Source of the DNA: JANRKG01 sp033763635
Lineage (GTDB): Bacteria > Cyanobacteriota > Cyanobacteriia > GCF-001939115
NCBI GenBank assembly: GCA_033763635.1
Contig: JANRKG010000463.1
Span: 1 to 12,843 of the forward strand
Direction of reading: 5' to 3'
Length of the DNA stretch: 12,843 nucleotides
Shown: positions 10,498 to 12,843 of the stretch, one piece after another
Layout of the letters: each line of letters opens with the position of its first letter
Position numbering within the stretch: position 1 is the stretch's first letter
The notes under the pieces: model-generated
What the model saw: the letters and a program-made list of their open reading frames with translations, nothing else
The model's database searches: none
Told to the model about the DNA's origin: nothing
Translations under genes and position numbers: made by a program

Positions 10498-12843
10498 ATG
10501 ATTCCTCACGCTTTGGATTGCACCTCCCAAGCCCTTTACGCTGCTATCGTGCGCGAACCCCTGGTGATTTTACCAAAAACCACCGTGCAGGCGGCGATCG
10601 TTTTGATGGATCGTGCGGCTTCCCAACTCATTTCCAGTTCAAAATCCTGGCAGGAATCGAACCCCTGGAATCAACATCATCATGCGATACGGGCAGGATG
10701 TATGGTGGTGGTCGAAAAGGGACAGGTCGTGGGTCTTCTGACAGAAAGGGATGTGGTGCGCTTAAATGCTCGACAGCAAGACCTGGAGAATCTGTCAGTC
10801 GGGGAGGTAATGACCCATCCGGTGATGACCCTGCGGGAATCCAGCCTGACTGATCCAGCAATGGCGATGGCCTTACTCCAACCGCCCGTTCGCTATCTGC
10901 CGATTCTGAATGATCAGGATGCTCTCGTGGGGATTATGACCCTGGAGAGCCTATCCCTGACGACTGCCCTTCCCCCCACTACTCCAACTCAACCGAAATG
11001 GGAAGAGAGGCGAGAGCCCAGGGGCCAGCCCCCCGCAAGCCTTCCTGACGATCGGACCTTAATAGAACAACTCCGCCAAAGTGAAGCCAAAGCCCGCGCC
11101 CTTCTCAGGGCAATTCCCGATCTGCTTCTGAGGGTTGGAAGGGATGGCACCTGCTACGACTTTATCCCCCCTGCGGATGCTGAGGTAGGCACCTTTCTCC
11201 CTATCAAACAGCACATCTCCGAAATTCTCCCTCCGGATGTTCTTCAACATCAGATGCAACGGGTAGAGCAAGCCCTAAGCACAGGTGAGTTGCAAATCTG
11301 GGAGCATCAAATTCCTAAAAATGGTGTTCTCTGTGATGAGGAAATACGCTTAATCCCCTGTGGTGCGGATGAGTGCCTGGTGATTGTGCGGGATGTGACT
11401 GAGCGAAACCGGGCCGCAGCAGCGCTATGCCAGAGTGAAATTCAATATCGCCAGATTATTGAAACAGCCATTGAAGGTATCTGGATTGTGGATGCTGACA
11501 GCAAAACCAGTTTTGTGAATTTTAGAATGGCTGAAATGCTGGGGTATCACGTCAGTGATTTCTTAGGCAAATCCATCTTCGACTTTATGGATTTGGCAGA
11601 TAGCTCAACCGCAACTCAAAATGTGGAGCGACGACGACAGGGAATTGCTGAGCAACATGAATTTAAGCTTCGGCATAAAAACGGCACCGATGTTTGGGTT
11701 TTGATGTCCACAAATCCCATGTTTGACGAGTCGGGGCGATACTTTGGCGCTTTAGGCATGGTGGTTGATATTAGTGAACGCAAACAAGTTGAATTGGCAC
11801 TGGCCCAGAGTGAAGCCCAACAGCGCGCCGTCCTGTCAGCGATTCCGGATCTCATGTTTCGGGTCGGGAGCGATGGAACCTATCGCGAGTTTGTCACGCA
11901 AGATCACAGCTTTGATGTGATTCCGCAAGATATCAATCCCACTCATCAGGCAATGATGGATCTCTTACCAACGGAGATCGCCGAGCGACAGTTGCACTAC
12001 TTAAACCTCGCCCTAAAAACGGGAGAGTTGCAAGTTTATGAACAACAAATTCAGTTGAGAGAACAGGCCCGGTATGAAGAAGTCCGGGTGATCAAGAGTG
12101 GCAACGATGAGGTGCTGTTTATGGTTCGCGATATTAGCGATCGTAAACGGTCAGAATTCGAACGACAACAAGCCGAAAAAACGAGCCTGGAATTAAAGCT
12201 ATTAGAACATATTCTCGATATTGTCCTGGCAGGTTATTGGGATTGGGATATTGCGAACGATCGCGAGTACCTCAGCCCAGGCTTTAAAAAAATGTTTGGC
12301 TACGAAGATCACGAACTGCCAAATCTCCCGGAAACCTGGCAAAATCTGATCCTTCCAGAAGATCTGGCGATTGTTTTTGCGTGTTTCGATCGTCACATCC
12401 AGAGCCGAGGAGAAATTTCCTACTACAACGAAGTGCGATATCGCCATAAGAACGGTTCGGTCGTGTGGGTGATTTGTTCAGGACAGGTCATTGAATGGGA
12501 CGCAGCAGGCAATCCCTTGCGGATGATTGGTTGTCACATTAACATCACCGATCGCAAACAAGCCGAAGCAGAACTGCAACAAATTTCGGAACGGCTCGCG
12601 TTAGCTCTCAAATCTGGAGAATTTGGCTGCTGGGAATGGAACATTCCTCAAAATATACTTTTGTGGGATGAGCGGATGCATGAACTCTATGGAGTTGATC
12701 CACACCTGCATACCTCGACTGTGTACGAAACTTGGGCAAATGCACTGCATCCCGACGATCGTGAGGCAATCGAAACCATCATCCAGCAGACAGTATTAGG
12801 AAAAGCAGAATATAACGTGGAGTTTCGGATCATTCATCCCGAT
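10498..12843 (+). CDS. CBS-pair and multi-PAS sensor protein, N-terminal 782 aa (runs off right edge)
   Basis: An open frame of 782 codons starts at the ATG at 10498 and has no stop before the window ends. Residues about 15-155 form a CBS pair (CMVVVEKGQVVGLLTERDVV, VGEVMTHPVMTLRE, RYLPILNDQDALVGIMTLES), a module that often binds adenine nucleotides. A Pro-rich linker (155-185) leads into at least five PAS domains, at about 195-305, 315-428, 435-550, 568-685 and 695-782, each followed by a DITERKQ-type linker (for example VRDVTERNRAA, VVDISERKQVE, VRDISDRKRSE, INITDRKQAEA). PAS 1 and 3 resemble each other most (AIPDLLLRVGRDGT and AIPDLMFRVGSDGT). There is no membrane segment, so it is cytoplasmic. 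The output domain, a kinase or GGDEF domain by analogy, is beyond the edge. It lies 103 bp after ilvE, in the same direction. Confidence 0.9.
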   Translation, partial: MIPHALDCTSQALYAAIVREPLVILPKTTVQAAIVLMDRAASQLISSSKSWQESNPWNQHHHAIRAGCMVVVEKGQVVGLLTERDVVRLNARQQDLENLSVGEVMTHPVMTLRESSLTDPAMAMALLQPPVRYLPILNDQDALVGIMTLESLSLTTALPPTTPTQPKWEERREPRGQPPASLPDDRTLIEQLRQSEAKARALLRAIPDLLLRVGRDGTCYDFIPPADAEVGTFLPIKQHISEILPPDVLQHQMQRVEQALSTGELQIWEHQIPKNGVLCDEEIRLIPCGADECLVIVRDVTERNRAAAALCQSEIQYRQIIETAIEGIWIVDADSKTSFVNFRMAEMLGYHVSDFLGKSIFDFMDLADSSTATQNVERRRQGIAEQHEFKLRHKNGTDVWVLMSTNPMFDESGRYFGALGMVVDISERKQVELALAQSEAQQRAVLSAIPDLMFRVGSDGTYREFVTQDHSFDVIPQDINPTHQAMMDLLPTEIAERQLHYLNLALKTGELQVYEQQIQLREQARYEEVRVIKSGNDEVLFMVRDISDRKRSEFERQQAEKTSLELKLLEHILDIVLAGYWDWDIANDREYLSPGFKKMFGYEDHELPNLPETWQNLILPEDLAIVFACFDRHIQSRGEISYYNEVRYRHKNGSVVWVICSGQVIEWDAAGNPLRMIGCHINITDRKQAEAELQQISERLALALKSGEFGCWEWNIPQNILLWDERMHELYGVDPHLHTSTVYETWANALHPDDREAIETIIQQTVLGKAEYNVEFRIIHPD

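Overview
The window looks like chromosome of a cyanobacterium, probably a filamentous Leptolyngbya-like form. The evidence is dozens of CGATCG (HIP1 core) sites, a Tic20-family membrane protein, a thioredoxin-reductase-like flavoprotein that has lost its pyridine-nucleotide motifs, an rpsF gene standing alone without rpsR, a small four-cysteine protein of cyanobacterial type, and very large multi-PAS signalling proteins. Genus is inference. No mobile element, CRISPR array, tRNA or rRNA was seen.

Left block (1-3460, minus strand): a tightly packed operon reading rpsF, DDOR-like flavoprotein, coiled-coil protein, unrecognised 249-aa protein, then the N-terminus of a membrane sensor with a dCache domain running off the left edge. 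Two junctions are overlapping stop/start codons, so translation is probably coupled. Its leader (3461-3698) has an 11-bp tandem repeat and two small hairpins, and is shared with a divergent gene.

Middle block (3699-8174): a plus-strand fumarylacetoacetate-hydrolase-family enzyme whose stop codon overlaps that of the convergent Tic20-family gene; a small cysteine protein upstream of Tic20 in the same direction; then a 938-aa hybrid histidine kinase (four PAS domains, HisKA, HATPase, receiver).

Region 8175-9476 is about 1.3 kb without a convincing gene. It is AT-rich and holds at least five separate clusters of 9-14 bp tandem repeats, several inverted repeats, a plausible plus-strand promoter and a strong plus-strand intrinsic terminator only about 110 bp before ilvE. 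A terminator with no gene before it suggests a non-coding RNA or an attenuated ilvE leader. This is the part of the window most worth studying.

Right block (9477-12843, plus strand): a branched-chain aminotransferase (ilvE), a short spacer with a 16-bp tandem repeat, and the first 782 codons of a soluble CBS-pair plus multi-PAS sensor that runs off the right edge. Three separate signal-transduction proteins in under 13 kb is a heavy regulatory load; nothing in the sequence links them to one pathway.

I did not find a clearly new defence or biosynthetic system. The best candidates for something undescribed are the repeat-rich transcribed-looking spacer before ilvE, and the coupling of a DDOR-like redox enzyme to rpsF and to two uncharacterised proteins.
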